From assembly GCF_013283795.1 (NCBI RefSeq), contig NZ_JABSOD010000004.1, positions 186,001 to 250,000 of the forward strand: a stretch of DNA of 64,000 bases, in the 5' to 3' direction. The DNA comes from Rheinheimera lutimaris. Its GTDB lineage: Bacteria; Pseudomonadota; Gammaproteobacteria; Enterobacterales; Alteromonadaceae. Positions 50,347 through 59,202 of this stretch are shown here, one piece after another. The notes below the pieces were generated by a model. It was not told where the DNA came from. It worked only from the letters and a program-made list of their open reading frames with translations, and did not search any database. The position numbers and the translations under genes were made by a program. How positions within the stretch are numbered: position 1 is the stretch's first letter; each line of letters begins with the position of its first letter.

Positions 50347-50975
50347 GCCGCCGGACCCGACGAAAATCGCTGCGCCATAATGCGTTCTACCGTTTGCACT
50401 ATGGTTTGTGTTTGCTGATCCAGCTCGATATTAATCATATCGCCTACCTGCTTTTGGCCCAGCGTGGTAATGGCCAGGGTTTCCGGGATCAGGTATAAAC
50501 TAAAACCATCGGCATAGGTTTCCCCCACGGTTAAACTGCAACCTTCTACCGCAATAAAGCCTTTGCTTAAAATATAACGCATATACTCCGGTGCTAATGT
50601 CAGGCGCATCGCGCAGTTATTTGCCGTCTTTTCCAGCGCCGTTAACGTCGCTGTTGTTTGAATATGGCCTGAGACAATATGGCCGCCCAGTTCGCTGCCA
50701 AAACTAAGCGAGCGTTCAAAGTTAACGGCATCGCCCGGGCTTAAAGCGCCCAGGTTAGTTTTACTTAAAGTTTCCGCTATCACATCAAAACACACCCAAC
50801 CGGCCTCGCTGTCAAAATCGGTTACGGTTAAACATACGCCGTTAATGGCTATGCTGGCGCCACGGGCTAAATTCTGCAGATATTGCGCGCCCGGTTTCAG
50901 GGTTAACTGGCGAAAACCCGCTTCGTCGCGAATTGCTGTTAACTGCGCTTTGGTTTGAACTATTCCGGTAAACAT
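50340..50975 (-). CDS. ribE: Riboflavin synthase, alpha subunit
   Basis: The 211-residue protein starts MFTGIVQTKAQL and has two lumazine-binding repeats, seen as GASIAINGVCLTVTDF near residue 40 and GFIAVEGCSLTVGE near 135. It makes riboflavin from two 6,7-dimethyl-8-ribityllumazine molecules. It is divergent from the MATE gene. No FMN riboswitch is seen in the 59-bp gap. Confidence 0.97.
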   Translation of the reverse strand: MFTGIVQTKAQLTAIRDEAGFRQLTLKPGAQYLQNLARGASIAINGVCLTVTDFDSEAGWVCFDVIAETLSKTNLGALSPGDAVNFERSLSFGSELGGHIVSGHIQTTATLTALEKTANNCAMRLTLAPEYMRYILSKGFIAVEGCSLTVGETYADGFSLYLIPETLAITTLGQKQVGDMINIELDQQTQTIVQTVERIMAQRFSSGPAAQ

Positions 50976-51034
50976 AAGCCCCCATTTGTGCTACATTGCG
51001 CGCCATTACACGCTGCTGATACAACAGACTGCAT

Positions 51035-52420
51035 ATGTTACCTTTTTCCCGCTTCGAAGCCAGAACCATCCTGAAACTTTCCGGTCCCATCGTGCTGGCC
51101 CAGCTGACACAAACCTTAATGTACTTTGTCGATACCGTTATGGCCGGCCGTTACAGTGCAGTAGATATGGCAGCAATAGCGGTAGCATCCGGCTTATGGT
51201 TTCCGGTGGTAATGACCATGCAGGGCTTATTGCTGGCATTAACGCCCATAGTGGCGCAGTACTACGGCAGTAAACAAACCAAACCGGTTACCCACTTCAC
51301 CATGCAGGCCATGTACCTGGCCATGGCATTAGCCGCGGCCCTGTTTATCGTGATGCTGTATGTGCATGTGCCGATAGACTTGTTGAATATGGATGAAACC
51401 CTGCGGCAAAAATCTTTGGACTACCTGTATTACGTCAGCTTTGGTTTGTTTCCGGCAGCAGGCTATATGGTGCTGCGCAGTATGTTTGAAGGTATCGGCA
51501 ACACCAAGGCCAGCATGTGGATCAGTTTTGTTGGTATCCTGGTTAATATCCCGGCGAACTACGTGTTTATTTACGGTAAGCTAGGCATGCCGGCACTGGG
51601 CGGCGCCGGCTGTGGTATTGCCACCGCACTGGTGTTTTTAGCCATGTTTATTGCCATTTTAATCTACGGCTGGTTTAGCCGCACCACCAGACGTTACCGT
51701 ACCCACCCCGACAGCTATCGCGTTAACTTCAAAGATATCTGGCAAATTATTTGTATCGGTACCCCTATTGCCTTTTCTATCTTCTTTGAAGTAACCCTGT
51801 TCGCCTGTATTCCGCTGGCAATAGTGCACCTTGGCCCAATTATGGTGGCCGGCCATCAAATAGCGCAAAACTACAGTGGCATAATGTTTATGCTACCGTT
51901 GTCGTTAGGTATGGCCACCACCATCCGCGTTGGCCATCTGGTAGGCCAGCAAAGCCTGCTGGAGCTGAAAAAAGCCGTTTCAACTGCAATCATCCTGGCA
52001 GTATTAATGTCATTGGTTATTGCCAGCCTGACCTTTGTGTTAAGGAACAGTATTGCAGCGCTGTACTCGCCAGATGCTACTGTTATTGCACTGGCGGCTT
52101 CGCTGTTAATTCTGGCCTGTTTTTATCAGGTGTCCGACGCTATTCAAGTCGTGTCGGCTTGCGCATTGCGCGGTATGAAAGTGACCAAACCGGTGTTTTT
52201 TATTACCTTTATTGCTTACTGGCCAATCGGTTTTGGCCTGGGTGCCGTACTGGGACTAACCAATTGGTTGGTACCGGCAATGGGCGCACACGGTTTCTGG
52301 ATTGGCATTATTGCCGGGTTAAGTGTCGCTGCCGTATTGTTAGCCATTATCTTAAAACGCAACTTACACAGGTTGGAATATGAAGGTATGCCTGCTACCA
52401 CTGCTGCTGATAAGCCTTAG
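51035..52420 (+). CDS. MATE family multidrug/Na+ efflux transporter (NorM-like)
   Basis: The 461-residue protein has 12 predicted membrane helices and starts MLPFSRFEARTILKLSGPIVLAQLTQTLMYFVDTVMAGRYSAVDMAA, the NorM-type opening. It should export cationic drugs in exchange for sodium or protons. Its end overlaps the DUF3080 gene by 41 bp, so the two are probably read together. Confidence 0.93.
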   Translation: MLPFSRFEARTILKLSGPIVLAQLTQTLMYFVDTVMAGRYSAVDMAAIAVASGLWFPVVMTMQGLLLALTPIVAQYYGSKQTKPVTHFTMQAMYLAMALAAALFIVMLYVHVPIDLLNMDETLRQKSLDYLYYVSFGLFPAAGYMVLRSMFEGIGNTKASMWISFVGILVNIPANYVFIYGKLGMPALGGAGCGIATALVFLAMFIAILIYGWFSRTTRRYRTHPDSYRVNFKDIWQIICIGTPIAFSIFFEVTLFACIPLAIVHLGPIMVAGHQIAQNYSGIMFMLPLSLGMATTIRVGHLVGQQSLLELKKAVSTAIILAVLMSLVIASLTFVLRNSIAALYSPDATVIALAASLLILACFYQVSDAIQVVSACALRGMKVTKPVFFITFIAYWPIGFGLGAVLGLTNWLVPAMGAHGFWIGIIAGLSVAAVLLAIILKRNLHRLEYEGMPATTAADKP

Positions 52421-53390
52421 CGCCTGTAGCAACTATAACGGCGATAAAGCCCTGCAAAATTACCAACAGCGCCTTGCGCGGGTATTGGATACACCGCCGG
52501 CCGACACCGCTATGCCGGATGCTGCAGCACTGGCAAAGCAACGCGATTTAAAGCAACCACTGCCGGATGTCAGGTTAGATTTAACCGACGCCTACGCTAC
52601 CCGACACTGCAGTCTGGACAGCTTAATTGGCGAGCGTAACTCCAGCCTGGGTAAGGTCTACAGTGCTAGCAAACAGCTGAGCTACGAACTGCGCTTTTTA
52701 AGCCAGCTGCAACAATGCCTGGCACAAAGCTGGGACAACACTTTGCTGCTAAGCCAGTTGCAACAGGTGTACCAGCAAAAACAACTTAGTATCGATATCG
52801 CGTTTAATAATATGCTGCTAACCGATGACACGCTGCGCAAAGAACTGCTTGGCGTACGCCAGGCATTGCCGCTGAACGCGGCGGCCGGTATCAGTGAAAC
52901 CTGGCAAGCATTAACTGAACTTAACCGCTTACAAAAGTTTATTGCAGAGCAAAACTGGCAGGCTGCCAGCCAAATTGATATCGAACAACAACTACAATTG
53001 CTGTATCAATATAATGTGCTTGCCAGGTTGCAATACAGCTTGCGCGATGCCGGCCATCGGTTGGCACAGCTTAACCTGTTGACAACAAACATCGCGCCGG
53101 CAAGCTTGTGCCCGCAACGGCGGGACAGCGAAAAACTGCGCATTCTGAGCAATGTATTCAGCAAGTACTTTGTCAGCGAAGTGCAGTTGTATACCAGCGA
53201 ATTAAATCGCTACCAGCAACAATTGTGGCCACTGCTGCTGCAACTTTATCAACATACCGCGCTTAACAACGCACTAACGCAGCGTTTTGAGCAAACTCAT
53301 CTGACTATGCGCACTGAGCTAAGCCGTCACGTAACCTGGTGGCAAACGCTGAACAGCCAATGCCCGCTTGAACTGACTGCCCGGCAGTAA
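52380..53390 (+). CDS. DUF3080 family lipoprotein
   Basis: The 336-residue protein has a lipobox (LISLSACS, Cys16) and a helical body with many Gln and Leu residues. It contains LGKVYSASKQLSYELRFLSQLQQCL near residue 93 and CPQRRDSEKLRIL near 241. This pattern is the DUF3080 family of gammaproteobacteria, whose role is unknown. Its ATG lies inside the MATE gene, with the stop 41 bp downstream. Confidence 0.85.
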   Translation: MKVCLLPLLLISLSACSNYNGDKALQNYQQRLARVLDTPPADTAMPDAAALAKQRDLKQPLPDVRLDLTDAYATRHCSLDSLIGERNSSLGKVYSASKQLSYELRFLSQLQQCLAQSWDNTLLLSQLQQVYQQKQLSIDIAFNNMLLTDDTLRKELLGVRQALPLNAAAGISETWQALTELNRLQKFIAEQNWQAASQIDIEQQLQLLYQYNVLARLQYSLRDAGHRLAQLNLLTTNIAPASLCPQRRDSEKLRILSNVFSKYFVSEVQLYTSELNRYQQQLWPLLLQLYQHTALNNALTQRFEQTHLTMRTELSRHVTWWQTLNSQCPLELTARQ

Positions 53391-53442
53391 GCACCAATGC
53401 GGTGAAAAATACACCAAACACACAGTGTTAGCAGAAAAACAC

Positions 53443-53471
53443 TTGCCATTGCTCCAACGGCGCAATAACAT
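53443..53471 (+). promoter_or_regulatory. Candidate promoter of tRNA-Val
   Basis: TTGCCA (53443-53448) and TAACAT (53466-53471) are 17 bp apart. The tRNA starts 48 bp downstream of the -10. No GC-rich discriminator was noted. Confidence 0.4.
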
Positions 53472-53518
53472 AGCCGCCGTTGTCTGCCGCGTACAGTTGT
53501 CGCATGCAACCAAAGTGT

Positions 53519-53595
53519 GCGTCCTTAGCTCAGCTGGTTAGAGCACTACCTTGACATGGTAGGGGTCGGTGGTTCGAGTCCACTAGGACGCACCA
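53519..53595 (+). tRNA. tRNA-Val(GAC)
   Basis: The 77-nt gene forms a full cloverleaf: acceptor GCGTCCT / AGGACGC, D-arm with GGTTAGA loop, anticodon stem CTACC / GGTAG around TTGACAT (anticodon GAC), and GGTTCGAGTCC T-arm. CCA is encoded at the 3' end. It is identical in plan to the E. coli tRNA-Val(GAC) genes. Confidence 0.98.
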
Positions 53596-53606
53596 AAAAT
53601 TTCAAT

Positions 53607-53636
53607 AAAAACGCCACCTTACGGGTGGCGTTTTTG
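53607..53636. terminator. Bidirectional terminator between tRNA-Val and yfhL
   Basis: AAAAACGCCACC pairs with GGTGGCGTTTTT around a 5-nt loop. It ends the tRNA transcript and, on minus, the yegQ-yfhL unit. Confidence 0.92.
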
Positions 53637-53643
53637 TTTTAGC

Positions 53644-53832
53644 TCAAACCAAAGTAATACAATCTAATGGGCATACCGCAATGCAGGTAGGTTTATCGTA
53701 GTAGCCAATGCATTCAGTACACAGTAGCGGATCAACTTCATAGTGCCTGGTGCCCATGCTAATAGCCTCGTTCGGACACTCTGGCACACACATATCGCAA
53801 TTAATGCAGCTGACTTCAATAACCGCAGGCAT
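53644..53832 (-). CDS. yfhL: YfhL-type 2[4Fe-4S] ferredoxin
   Basis: The 62-residue protein has CINCDMCVPECPNEAI near residue 9 and CTECIGYYDKPTCIAVCP near 37, eight cysteines for two 4Fe-4S clusters with the longer second spacing of YfhL-like ferredoxins. The ATG at 53832 overlaps the yegQ stop, which places the ferredoxin as the electron partner of the U32 protein (inference). Confidence 0.93.
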   Translation of the reverse strand: MPAVIEVSCINCDMCVPECPNEAISMGTRHYEVDPLLCTECIGYYDKPTCIAVCPLDCITLV

Positions 53833-53833
53833 G

Positions 53834-55165
53834 TTATTGCCCCGCCGCAGCCGCAGCATTAATGGCTAAATCAGCGCCAGCCGGCACGGTTGTCGGCAGC
53901 TGTTTAAGCAACATGGCAAAGCGCACATCAGTTTGCTGTGGTAACTTTACTTTAAGCTGATAACACGCGCCCGGTGCCAGCAAAATAGCGTTGTCCTGCT
54001 TATCGCGCAGCGCCTGCAAAGTAAAACACTGGTTGCCAGCTGGCGACATTAATATCAGGCTATCGCCAACGCTAAACTGGTTTTTTACCTCCAGTAGCGC
54101 GAAACCTTCGCTGTCTTGCTCAGCAATAAACTCGCCGACTAACAGCTGCTCGCCAACACTGTGGCTGGTGTCGTAGTTTTGTGTGTCCTGCGGTTTATGC
54201 CGGCGTAAAAAGCCTTCGGTAAAGCCGCGGTTGGCCATGCCGTCGAGCTCGCCGGGTAAATTGTGATTAAAGGCCTTACCGGCCACGGCATCGTCGATAG
54301 CCTGGCGATACACCTGAGCGGTGCGCGCAACATAATACGGCGATTTGGTGCGGCCTTCGATTTTCAGCGAATGCACGCCCATCGCCGTTAGTGCCGGCAC
54401 ATGCTCGATAGCGCGTAAGTCTTTTGAATTAAGGATATAAGTGCCGTGCAAGTCTTCATCTATTGCCATCAGCTCACCGGGGCGGCCCTGCTCTTCTAAC
54501 AACGCCGGCGTGCTTATCGGGGTAAACTGGCCGACGTCGTCCTCGCGCGCGGCATGCACCTGATACGGCCAGCGGCAGCTGTTGGTGCAGGCGCCCTGAT
54601 TCGGATCGCGCTTATTAATATAGCCCGACAGCAAACAGCGGCCGGAGTACGCCATACACAACGCTCCATGCACAAAAACCTCCAGTTGCATATCAGGCAC
54701 TTCGCGGCGGATTTCGGCGATTTCATCAACCGCCAGCTCGCGCGATAAAATAACCCGCTCTACCCCCTGCGCCTGCCAAAACTTTACTGCCGCCCAGTTC
54801 ACAGTATTGGCCTGCACAGATAAGTGCAGCGGCATCTGTGGAAAATGCTGTTTAAGCAAATACACCACACCGGGATCGGACACGATTAGCGCGTCGGGCT
54901 TAAGCGCCACCACCGGTGCCATATCGGCAATAAAGCTTTTTAGCTTGCTGTTATGCGGCGCAATATTAACTACCACATACAGCTTTTTACCCAGCGCATG
55001 GGCTTCGTTAATGCCGGTTTCAAGCGCGGCCAAATCAAACTCGTTATTGCGCACGCGCAAACTGTAACGCGGCTGACCGGCGTACACGGCATCGGCACCA
55101 TAGGCAAACGCCAGGCGCAGTGCTTTTAAACTGCCGGCTGGGGAGAGTAATTCAGGTTTAAACAT
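53834..55165 (-). CDS. yegQ: U32 peptidase family tRNA hydroxylation protein TrhP/YegQ
   Basis: The 443-residue protein has LLSPAGSLKALRLAFAYGADAVYAGQPRYS at the N-terminus, EVFVHGALCMAYSGRCLLSGYI near residue 161, and CTNSCRWPY near 193, all diagnostic for the U32 YegQ group. E. coli TrhP (453 residues) makes 5-hydroxyuridine at U34 of tRNAs. The Cys residues are kept. It is followed within two bases by the ferredoxin gene. Confidence 0.93.
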   Translation of the reverse strand: MFKPELLSPAGSLKALRLAFAYGADAVYAGQPRYSLRVRNNEFDLAALETGINEAHALGKKLYVVVNIAPHNSKLKSFIADMAPVVALKPDALIVSDPGVVYLLKQHFPQMPLHLSVQANTVNWAAVKFWQAQGVERVILSRELAVDEIAEIRREVPDMQLEVFVHGALCMAYSGRCLLSGYINKRDPNQGACTNSCRWPYQVHAAREDDVGQFTPISTPALLEEQGRPGELMAIDEDLHGTYILNSKDLRAIEHVPALTAMGVHSLKIEGRTKSPYYVARTAQVYRQAIDDAVAGKAFNHNLPGELDGMANRGFTEGFLRRHKPQDTQNYDTSHSVGEQLLVGEFIAEQDSEGFALLEVKNQFSVGDSLILMSPAGNQCFTLQALRDKQDNAILLAPGACYQLKVKLPQQTDVRFAMLLKQLPTTVPAGADLAINAAAAAGQ

Positions 55166-55273
55166 AACAGGGCCTCTGGCACGACATCACAACTATACAA
55201 AGGCGGCTAGTCTAACGCCGGCAGGAAAACCGGCTTTGATCTGCCGCAAACCGCCGGTGGTTAACAGTTGGCC

Positions 55274-55295
55274 TGCGCCGGCTTATACCGGCGCA
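55274..55295 (-). other. Hairpin between moeA and yegQ
   Basis: TGCGCCGG and CCGGCGCA form a perfect 8-bp stem with a 6-nt loop. There is no U-run on either strand, so it is not a standard terminator. The rest of the 158-bp gap shows only GC-rich, GCCGGC-containing sequence. Confidence 0.5.
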
Positions 55296-55323
55296 AAGGT
55301 GGTAGATAAAACAAGGTAGCGCG

Positions 55324-56571
55324 TTAACGCAGCAAATTAGAAAACGGCAGTATCGATACTGTTTCACCAGCCGGCAGGCTGGCGCTGTCACGCGCCAACA
55401 CGATATAACAGTTGGCGTTGGCAATGGAGCTGAGCATACCCGAGCTCTGGCTACCTAAGGTTTTCACTTTTAAACCATGCTCACCCTGCCAGTACCAGCC
55501 CCGTTGGAAATCCATCCGGCTGGGTTGTTTTTTCAACGGCACTTCGCATTCGGCACTTAACAGCTTAACTTCGCCAACCACATTTTCGCCGCTAAGTTTG
55601 CGCAGCACCGGCTGCACCAGTTGCTCCAGCGTTACTACCGCAGCCACCGGGTTACCCGGTAAGCCAAAAAACCAACAGTTATTAAGCTTACCAAAGGCAA
55701 AGGGTTTGCCGGGCTTTATCGCCACCTGCCAGAAGTTAATCTGGCCAAGTTTATGTAAAATTTGCCGGGTGTAATCGGCATCGCCCACTGAGACACCGGC
55801 ACTGGTAATAAGCACATCGGCCTGTGTCATCGCTTGCAAAAACGCCTGTTCTATCGCCAGAGGATCGTCCGGCAGTAAGCCCAGATCAATCACCTCTGCG
55901 CCCAGCCGCGAAAGCATAGCTGCCATTACATAGCGGTTGCTGTCGTAAATATGCCCATCCGGCAGTGGCTGGCCGGGTGGAATTAACTCATCACCACTGG
56001 AGAATATCGCCACTTTAAGCTGGCGCAGCACTTTAACGTTGGCAATACCAATGGATGCCAGTAAACCGATATCGGCTGGCCGCAGTTTATGCCCGGCGGC
56101 AAACACTTCAGCACCGTTAGCGATATCTTCACCGGCGCGGCGCACATGCTCGCCACTGACGGGCACCAGCTGACATAAGATCTGCTGCTGTAAATCGCTT
56201 TGCGTAAGCGTAACCTGCTCCTGCATCACAACGGTATCTAAGCCTGATGGCATTACAGCGCCGGTGGTAATACGTACACAGCAGCATGGCGGCACCCTGT
56301 CAGTAAATGCATGGCCGGCCAGCGCCAGACCCGCTACCGTCAGTGGCTGGCCGGGTTTAACATCGCCGGCCCGCAGCGCATAGCCATCCATCGCCGCGTT
56401 GTCGTAGCCCGGCACATTAAGGTTAGACAGCACAGGCTGCGCCAGTACTCTGTCCAGAGCGTCGCTTAGCGGCACACTAACACTTTGCGTCAGTGGCGCG
56501 ACCTCGCCCAGCATCTGCAATATAGCCTGCTCAGCGCTTAGCATCTGTTTCGGCACGCGGGCGTCTGGCAT
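55324..56571 (-). CDS. moeA: Molybdopterin molybdenumtransferase MoeA
   Basis: The 415-residue protein has the MoeA layout, with PGYDNAAMDGYALR near residue 60, GDELIPPGQPLPDGHIYDSNRY near 193, VSVGDADYTRQIL near 253, and GLPGNPVAAVV near 302. It inserts molybdate into adenylylated molybdopterin. The start at 56571 overlaps the narL stop (TGATG) and has AAGGAG upstream. Coupling with narL makes sense because nitrate reductase needs the molybdenum cofactor. Confidence 0.95.
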   Translation of the reverse strand: MPDARVPKQMLSAEQAILQMLGEVAPLTQSVSVPLSDALDRVLAQPVLSNLNVPGYDNAAMDGYALRAGDVKPGQPLTVAGLALAGHAFTDRVPPCCCVRITTGAVMPSGLDTVVMQEQVTLTQSDLQQQILCQLVPVSGEHVRRAGEDIANGAEVFAAGHKLRPADIGLLASIGIANVKVLRQLKVAIFSSGDELIPPGQPLPDGHIYDSNRYVMAAMLSRLGAEVIDLGLLPDDPLAIEQAFLQAMTQADVLITSAGVSVGDADYTRQILHKLGQINFWQVAIKPGKPFAFGKLNNCWFFGLPGNPVAAVVTLEQLVQPVLRKLSGENVVGEVKLLSAECEVPLKKQPSRMDFQRGWYWQGEHGLKVKTLGSQSSGMLSSIANANCYIVLARDSASLPAGETVSILPFSNLLR

Positions 56572-57224
56572 CAGGCTTTTGCTCCTTGTTGATTCACCAT
56601 CCATACCGCAGCTTCAACGCGTGAACGCAAACCCAGTTTTTTCAGCAGGTGCTTCACATGCACTTTTACCGTACCGTCAGAGATATTCAGCTCGCGGGCA
56701 ATCAGTTTGTTACTTAAACCCTTAGCAATAAAACTTAAAATTTCGTGTTCACGGTTAGTCAGGCTGTTAAGCTCAGCAGAAGTTTTCACTGCAGGGCGAC
56801 GCAGTGCTGTGGCCAGTACCTGAGTAATGGCCTCACTGAGCACCATTTTACCGCTCAATGCCCGCTTTATCTGCTCAAGTAACACTTCCGGATCGGCATC
56901 TTTTAGCAGGTAACCATCAGCACCATTGCTGATCGCATTAACTACGTCTTCATCCGCATCCGATACCGTCAGCATTACGATGCGTGAGGTAACGCCTTCA
57001 TCACGTAAACACTTTAACGTGGCAATGCCGTCCATGCCCTGCATATTTAAATCCAGAATTATCAAATCCGGGTCCAACTCTACTGCCAGCGGTATTGCCT
57101 CCGTGCCACTACCTGCTTCAGCAATCACTTCCAGCTCATCTTCCAGCGCCAGTAATTGCCTTAAGCCTTTACGCAGTAACGGATGATCGTCCACCAGCAT
57201 AATGCTGGATTTTTGCTCTGACAT
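56571..57224 (-). CDS. narL: Nitrate/nitrite response regulator NarL
   Basis: The 217-residue protein has a receiver domain with DDHPLL near residue 13 and the phospho-Asp in IILDLNMQGMDG near 57, and a LuxR-type DNA-binding domain with LTNREHEILSFIAKGLSNKLIARELNI near 150. Length and motifs match NarL/NarP. The ATG at 57224 is preceded by GGAG at 6 nt. The partner sensor NarX is at 59584, separated from it by narK on the opposite strand. It heads narL-moeA. Confidence 0.94.
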   Translation of the reverse strand: MSEQKSSIMLVDDHPLLRKGLRQLLALEDELEVIAEAGSGTEAIPLAVELDPDLIILDLNMQGMDGIATLKCLRDEGVTSRIVMLTVSDADEDVVNAISNGADGYLLKDADPEVLLEQIKRALSGKMVLSEAITQVLATALRRPAVKTSAELNSLTNREHEILSFIAKGLSNKLIARELNISDGTVKVHVKHLLKKLGLRSRVEAAVWMVNQQGAKA

Positions 57225-57287
57225 GTCTTGCTCCAAATCTAACGTATTTCTGTATGAGTATTAGCTTATAACAAGGCGGAGCTAACT

Positions 57288-57301
57288 TTGATATAAATCA
57301 G
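57288..57301. promoter_or_regulatory. FNR box 1 in the narL-narK interval
   Basis: TTGAT-N4-ATCAG has one mismatch to the FNR consensus TTGAT-N4-ATCAA. It lies between the divergent narL and narK genes, nearer narL. Confidence 0.7.
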
Positions 57302-57376
57302 TTAAATGGCAGTTAAGCCTATCGTGCCCTGCCGCTAACAACGGCCAGCCACAACCGAAACAATACAGCTAATAAA

Positions 57377-57390
57377 TTGATTTAATTCAA
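57377..57390. promoter_or_regulatory. FNR box 2 in the narL-narK interval
   Basis: TTGAT-N4-TTCAA has one mismatch to the FNR consensus. It lies 155 bp upstream of the narK start. Confidence 0.65.
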
Positions 57391-57415
57391 CATTAAAAAA
57401 TCACAACTTAGAGCC

Positions 57416-57436
57416 TACCACTTAATAGGTACTCCT
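57416..57436. promoter_or_regulatory. NarL/NarP heptamers upstream of narK
   Basis: TACCACT-TA-ATAGGTA (57416-57431) has the 7-2-7 inverted layout bound by NarL and NarP; the right half is a perfect TACYYMT on the minus strand. A further TACTCCT lies at 57430-57436. Confidence 0.65.
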
Positions 57437-57544
57437 AACTATCCCCCAGCCGCCAGCGGCTAACTCCGAAGATACATTGTGACAACGCCATACGCCCTGC
57501 ATAGTTTGCACAGTTTGAATTGCAGTTCCTAACAGGAGTGAACT

Positions 57545-59161
57545 ATGTCAGATCTTAAACAATGGCAACCGGAAGACGACAACTTCTGGCACAGCACAGG
57601 CAAAGCCATTGCCAACCGTAACCTGTGGATCTCGATCCCCGCCTTGCTGTGCGGCTTTGGCGTCTGGATGCTATGGAGCATTGTCACCGTGCAAATGCTT
57701 AACGTCGGCTATCCGTTTAGCACCGCTGAGCTATTTACTCTTACCGCCATTGCCGGCTTAACCGGCGCTACACTGCGGATCCCGTCAAGCTTTTTTGTCC
57801 GCTTGTGTGGCGGCCGCTACACGCTGTTTTTAACCACCAGCTTGCTGCTGATACCTGCTGTCGGTACCGGCCTTGCGCTGCAAAGTATCGACACGCCATT
57901 ATGGGTGTTTCAGTTGATGGCGCTGTTATCGGGTATTGGTGGCGGCAATTTTGCATCGTCAATGTCCAACATCAGTTTTTTCTTCCCGAAAAAACAACAG
58001 GGTTTAGCGCTGGGGCTAAATGCTGGCCTGGGTAATTTTGGTGTCACAACAGTGCAAATTCTGGTGCCTATTTTTATGTCATATGGTGTTTTTACCCTGC
58101 TGGGCGGTGGCGAGCCGATGATACTGGCCAAAGCCAGCGGCACTGTTACCGGCACTATACCTGCCGGCACCGAAACCTGGATCCAGAATGCCGGTTTTGC
58201 CTGGTTAATTACCTTGGTGCCGCTGGCATTTCTACTCTGGTTTGGCACCAACAATATCCACACTGAAGAAGTAACCCCCAAGCTGCCATCTGCCATAAAG
58301 TCTTTCAGCATTATTCTGGCCATGCTCGGCATAGGTTTTGTGACCTCTATTGCTGGTTTATGGCTGATTTTACCCGAGTCAGCTAACGGCTCCGGCTTTG
58401 GAATTCCAAAAGAAATTGTGCTGATAGCTGTGCTGTTTGCCACGGTGTTTTTATTAAAATTGCTGCCAGGAGCCATTCGCACCAGCCTTGACAGGCAGTA
58501 CAAGATTTTTAATAACAAACACACTTGGGTAATGAGCGTGCTGTACGTGATGACCTTTGGTTCTTTTATCGGCTTCTCGGCAGCCTTTCCGCTGTCTATT
58601 CAGGTGATCTTTGGCTACAGCCATATTATGGTTGATGGCGTTATGACGCACAGCACGCCTAACCCAAACGGCCCCAGTGCCTTAACCTATGCTTGGATAG
58701 CGCCTTTTGTCGGCGCACTTATCCGCCCGGTTGGTGGCTGGATAGCCGACAAACTCGGCGGCGCCTTTGTTACTCAACTCTGCTCAGTGGTGATGATTAT
58801 TTGTGCCTTAGGGGCGGCTTACTATATGCAACTGGCGTATCAAAGTGCCACGCCAGAGCAATATTTTGTGCCGTTCTTCCTGATATTTTTAGGCCTATTT
58901 GCCGCCAGCGGCATTGGTAATGGCTCAACCTTCCGCACCATCGCCGTGGTATTCCCAAAAGAGCAAGCCGGACCGGTACTGGGCTGGACATCTGCGGTAG
59001 CCGCCTATGGCGCCTTTTATATTCCACAGGTGTTGGGTGAGCAAATAAAAGCAGCTACACCGGAGTATGCCATGGTGGGTTTTGCCATTTTCTATGGCTT
59101 ATGTCTGCTGATTAACTGGTTCTTTTATCTTAGAAAAAACGGCGAATTTTATAATCCTTAA
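57545..59161 (+). CDS. narK: Nitrate/nitrite transporter NarK
   Basis: The 538-residue membrane protein has about 12 helices and matches E. coli NarK from the N-terminus (WQPEDDNFWHSTGKAIANRNLWISIP) through the conserved GGGNFASSMSNISFFFPKKQQG near residue 135 and a second nitrate signature with GNGSTFRTIAVVFPKEQAG near 458. It is about 75 residues longer than E. coli NarK (463), mainly in loops between helices. It should exchange nitrate for nitrite or take up nitrate. It is divergent from narL across the FNR/NarL region and convergent with the narX unit. Confidence 0.95.
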   Translation: MSDLKQWQPEDDNFWHSTGKAIANRNLWISIPALLCGFGVWMLWSIVTVQMLNVGYPFSTAELFTLTAIAGLTGATLRIPSSFFVRLCGGRYTLFLTTSLLLIPAVGTGLALQSIDTPLWVFQLMALLSGIGGGNFASSMSNISFFFPKKQQGLALGLNAGLGNFGVTTVQILVPIFMSYGVFTLLGGGEPMILAKASGTVTGTIPAGTETWIQNAGFAWLITLVPLAFLLWFGTNNIHTEEVTPKLPSAIKSFSIILAMLGIGFVTSIAGLWLILPESANGSGFGIPKEIVLIAVLFATVFLLKLLPGAIRTSLDRQYKIFNNKHTWVMSVLYVMTFGSFIGFSAAFPLSIQVIFGYSHIMVDGVMTHSTPNPNGPSALTYAWIAPFVGALIRPVGGWIADKLGGAFVTQLCSVVMIICALGAAYYMQLAYQSATPEQYFVPFFLIFLGLFAASGIGNGSTFRTIAVVFPKEQAGPVLGWTSAVAAYGAFYIPQVLGEQIKAATPEYAMVGFAIFYGLCLLINWFFYLRKNGEFYNP

Positions 59162-59171
59162 TCCGAAACAA

Positions 59172-59200
59172 AACAAAGGCGCAGTAACTGCGCCTTTGTT
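59172..59200. terminator. Bidirectional terminator after narK
   Basis: A perfect 13-bp stem (AACAAAGGCGCAG / CTGCGCCTTTGTT) with a TAA loop lies between the narK stop and the end of the narX-linked small gene. Confidence 0.85.
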
Positions 59201-59202
59201 GT

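Noticed and set aside
50976-51034. FMN riboswitch before riboflavin synthase
   Set aside because: The 59-bp gap is too short and no RFN-like paired elements were seen.
53518-53594. Acceptor stem starting at T53518 for tRNA-Val
   Set aside because: It would leave three bases before the D-stem; the standard two-base joint is obtained with G53519 as the first base.
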